From Deltaproteobacteria bacterium (GTDB lineage: Bacteria; Myxococcota_A; UBA9160; PR03), in the NCBI GenBank assembly GCA_018262315.1, contig JAGSPS010000251.1, positions 1-5,025 of the forward strand: DNA of 5,025 nt, in the 5' to 3' direction. Below are positions 4,645 through 5,025 of this stretch, one piece after another. The translations under genes and the position numbers were made by a program. Numbering within the stretch: position 1 is the stretch's first letter; each line of letters begins with the position of its first letter. The notes below the pieces were generated by a model. That model was given only the letters and a program-made list of their open reading frames with translations, had not been told where the DNA came from and searched no databases.

Positions 4645-5025
4645 ATGTCGGTCGCGGCCCCGGATCCCGAATCGCTCCTGCGCCGCAGCCTCGAGACGGG
4701 CCGCATCCACTCCGCCTACCTGCTCTCCGGCCCGCCCGCGACGACGCGCGAGGCCGCGCTCCGCTTCGCGCGCAGCCTCGTTTGCGAGGCGTCGGAGGCA
4801 CGCCCCTGCGAGAGCTGCGCGAGCTGCCGCCGCTCGACGGCGCGCGAGCAGATCGCGCTCGACGGGACGGGCAAGTCGGGACCGCTGTTGCGCCACATCG
4901 GCGACCACGCGGACCTGCTGTGGGTCGAACGCGGCCAGGGCGACACGCGCGTGCGCATTGGCCAGATCCGCGCCGTGCAGCAGGCGCTGCGTCTGCGCTC
5001 GAACGAAGGCGGCCGTCGCGCCGCG
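4645..5025 (+). CDS. holB: DNA polymerase III subunit delta-prime (clamp loader), C-terminus off the window
   Basis: Delta-prime is the stator of the clamp-loader complex that places the sliding clamp on DNA during replication. The 127 visible residues show the N-terminal module: a helix with LETGRIHSAYLLSGPP (16-31), a degenerate P-loop where GPPATTREAALRFA replaces the usual GxGK(T/S), and the zinc knuckle C47, C55, C58, C61 with the C-x7-C-x2-C-x2-C spacing of E. coli delta-prime. HADLLWVE (88-95) stands where HPD is usual, and IGQIRAVQQAL (105-115) matches the IDxxR helix. About 26 residues separate the last Cys from HAD, longer than in E. coli by roughly 17. The ATG is forced, because an in-frame TAG lies at 4630-4632 with no start between. 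No Shine-Dalgarno is seen. Loss of the Walker lysine fits delta-prime, which does not use ATP, and argues against gamma/tau (dnaX). Confidence 0.88.
   Translation, partial: MSVAAPDPESLLRRSLETGRIHSAYLLSGPPATTREAALRFARSLVCEASEARPCESCASCRRSTAREQIALDGTGKSGPLLRHIGDHADLLWVERGQGDTRVRIGQIRAVQQALRLRSNEGGRRAA

Noticed and set aside
3806..4801. A 331-codon minus-strand frame crossing the bactofilin gene and the repeat gap
   Set aside because: Most of it is a shadow of bactofilin and holB with Arg/Pro/Ser-rich sequence; only its stretch past the bactofilin stop is kept, as a speculative lost tail.
4504..4908. Longer bactofilin with an N-terminal extension of about 135 residues
   Set aside because: The extension is antisense to holB, lacks bactofilin features, and lies upstream of a strong Shine-Dalgarno that marks the ATG at 4503.

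Overview
The window is a very GC-rich, densely packed piece of bacterial chromosome carrying eight protein genes, two of them cut by the window edges. The gene content (bactofilin, an exported DUF4124 protein, a molybdopterin synthase fusion, a Cys4-type DNA polymerase III delta-prime subunit) fits a high-GC Gram-negative bacterium, perhaps from the Myxococcota or other former deltaproteobacterial lineages. That placement is inference from gene content and composition only. I see no phage, plasmid, CRISPR, tRNA or rRNA genes.

Layout from left to right. Bases 1-692 (minus) hold the N-terminal 230 residues of an M20D amidohydrolase. After a 39-base divergent gap, 732-1064 (plus) encodes an acylphosphatase. 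It converges on a three-gene minus-strand operon at 3609-1137: a MoaD-MoaE fusion, then MoaB, then an exported DUF4124-TPR-metallopeptidase. Each gene in the operon overlaps the next by 4 bases, and the two downstream genes start with GTG and TTG. Between the acylphosphatase and the end of this operon lies a 103-base palindromic element with perfect 26-base arms (1028-1130). Its left arm supplies the last codons of the acylphosphatase.

On the right, 3676-3942 (plus) encodes a small NifU-like iron-sulfur domain protein, divergent from the molybdopterin genes. It converges on a bactofilin gene (4503-4069, minus) across about 126 bases that hold a degenerate 21-base tandem repeat. A 141-base gap then separates the bactofilin from the divergent start of holB (4645 to the window end, plus).

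Functionally, the only clear pathway is molybdenum cofactor synthesis: the MoaD-MoaE fusion makes molybdopterin, and MoaB is a molybdopterin adenylylation-family protein. The neighbouring peptidase is cotranslated with them but its link is unknown. The other genes are housekeeping or cytoskeletal and look unrelated to one another. I do not see a convincing new multi-gene system. The points most worth a second look are the palindromic element, the internal Gly-Gly of the MoaD-MoaE fusion, the peptidase coupled to cofactor genes, and the 21-base repeat.
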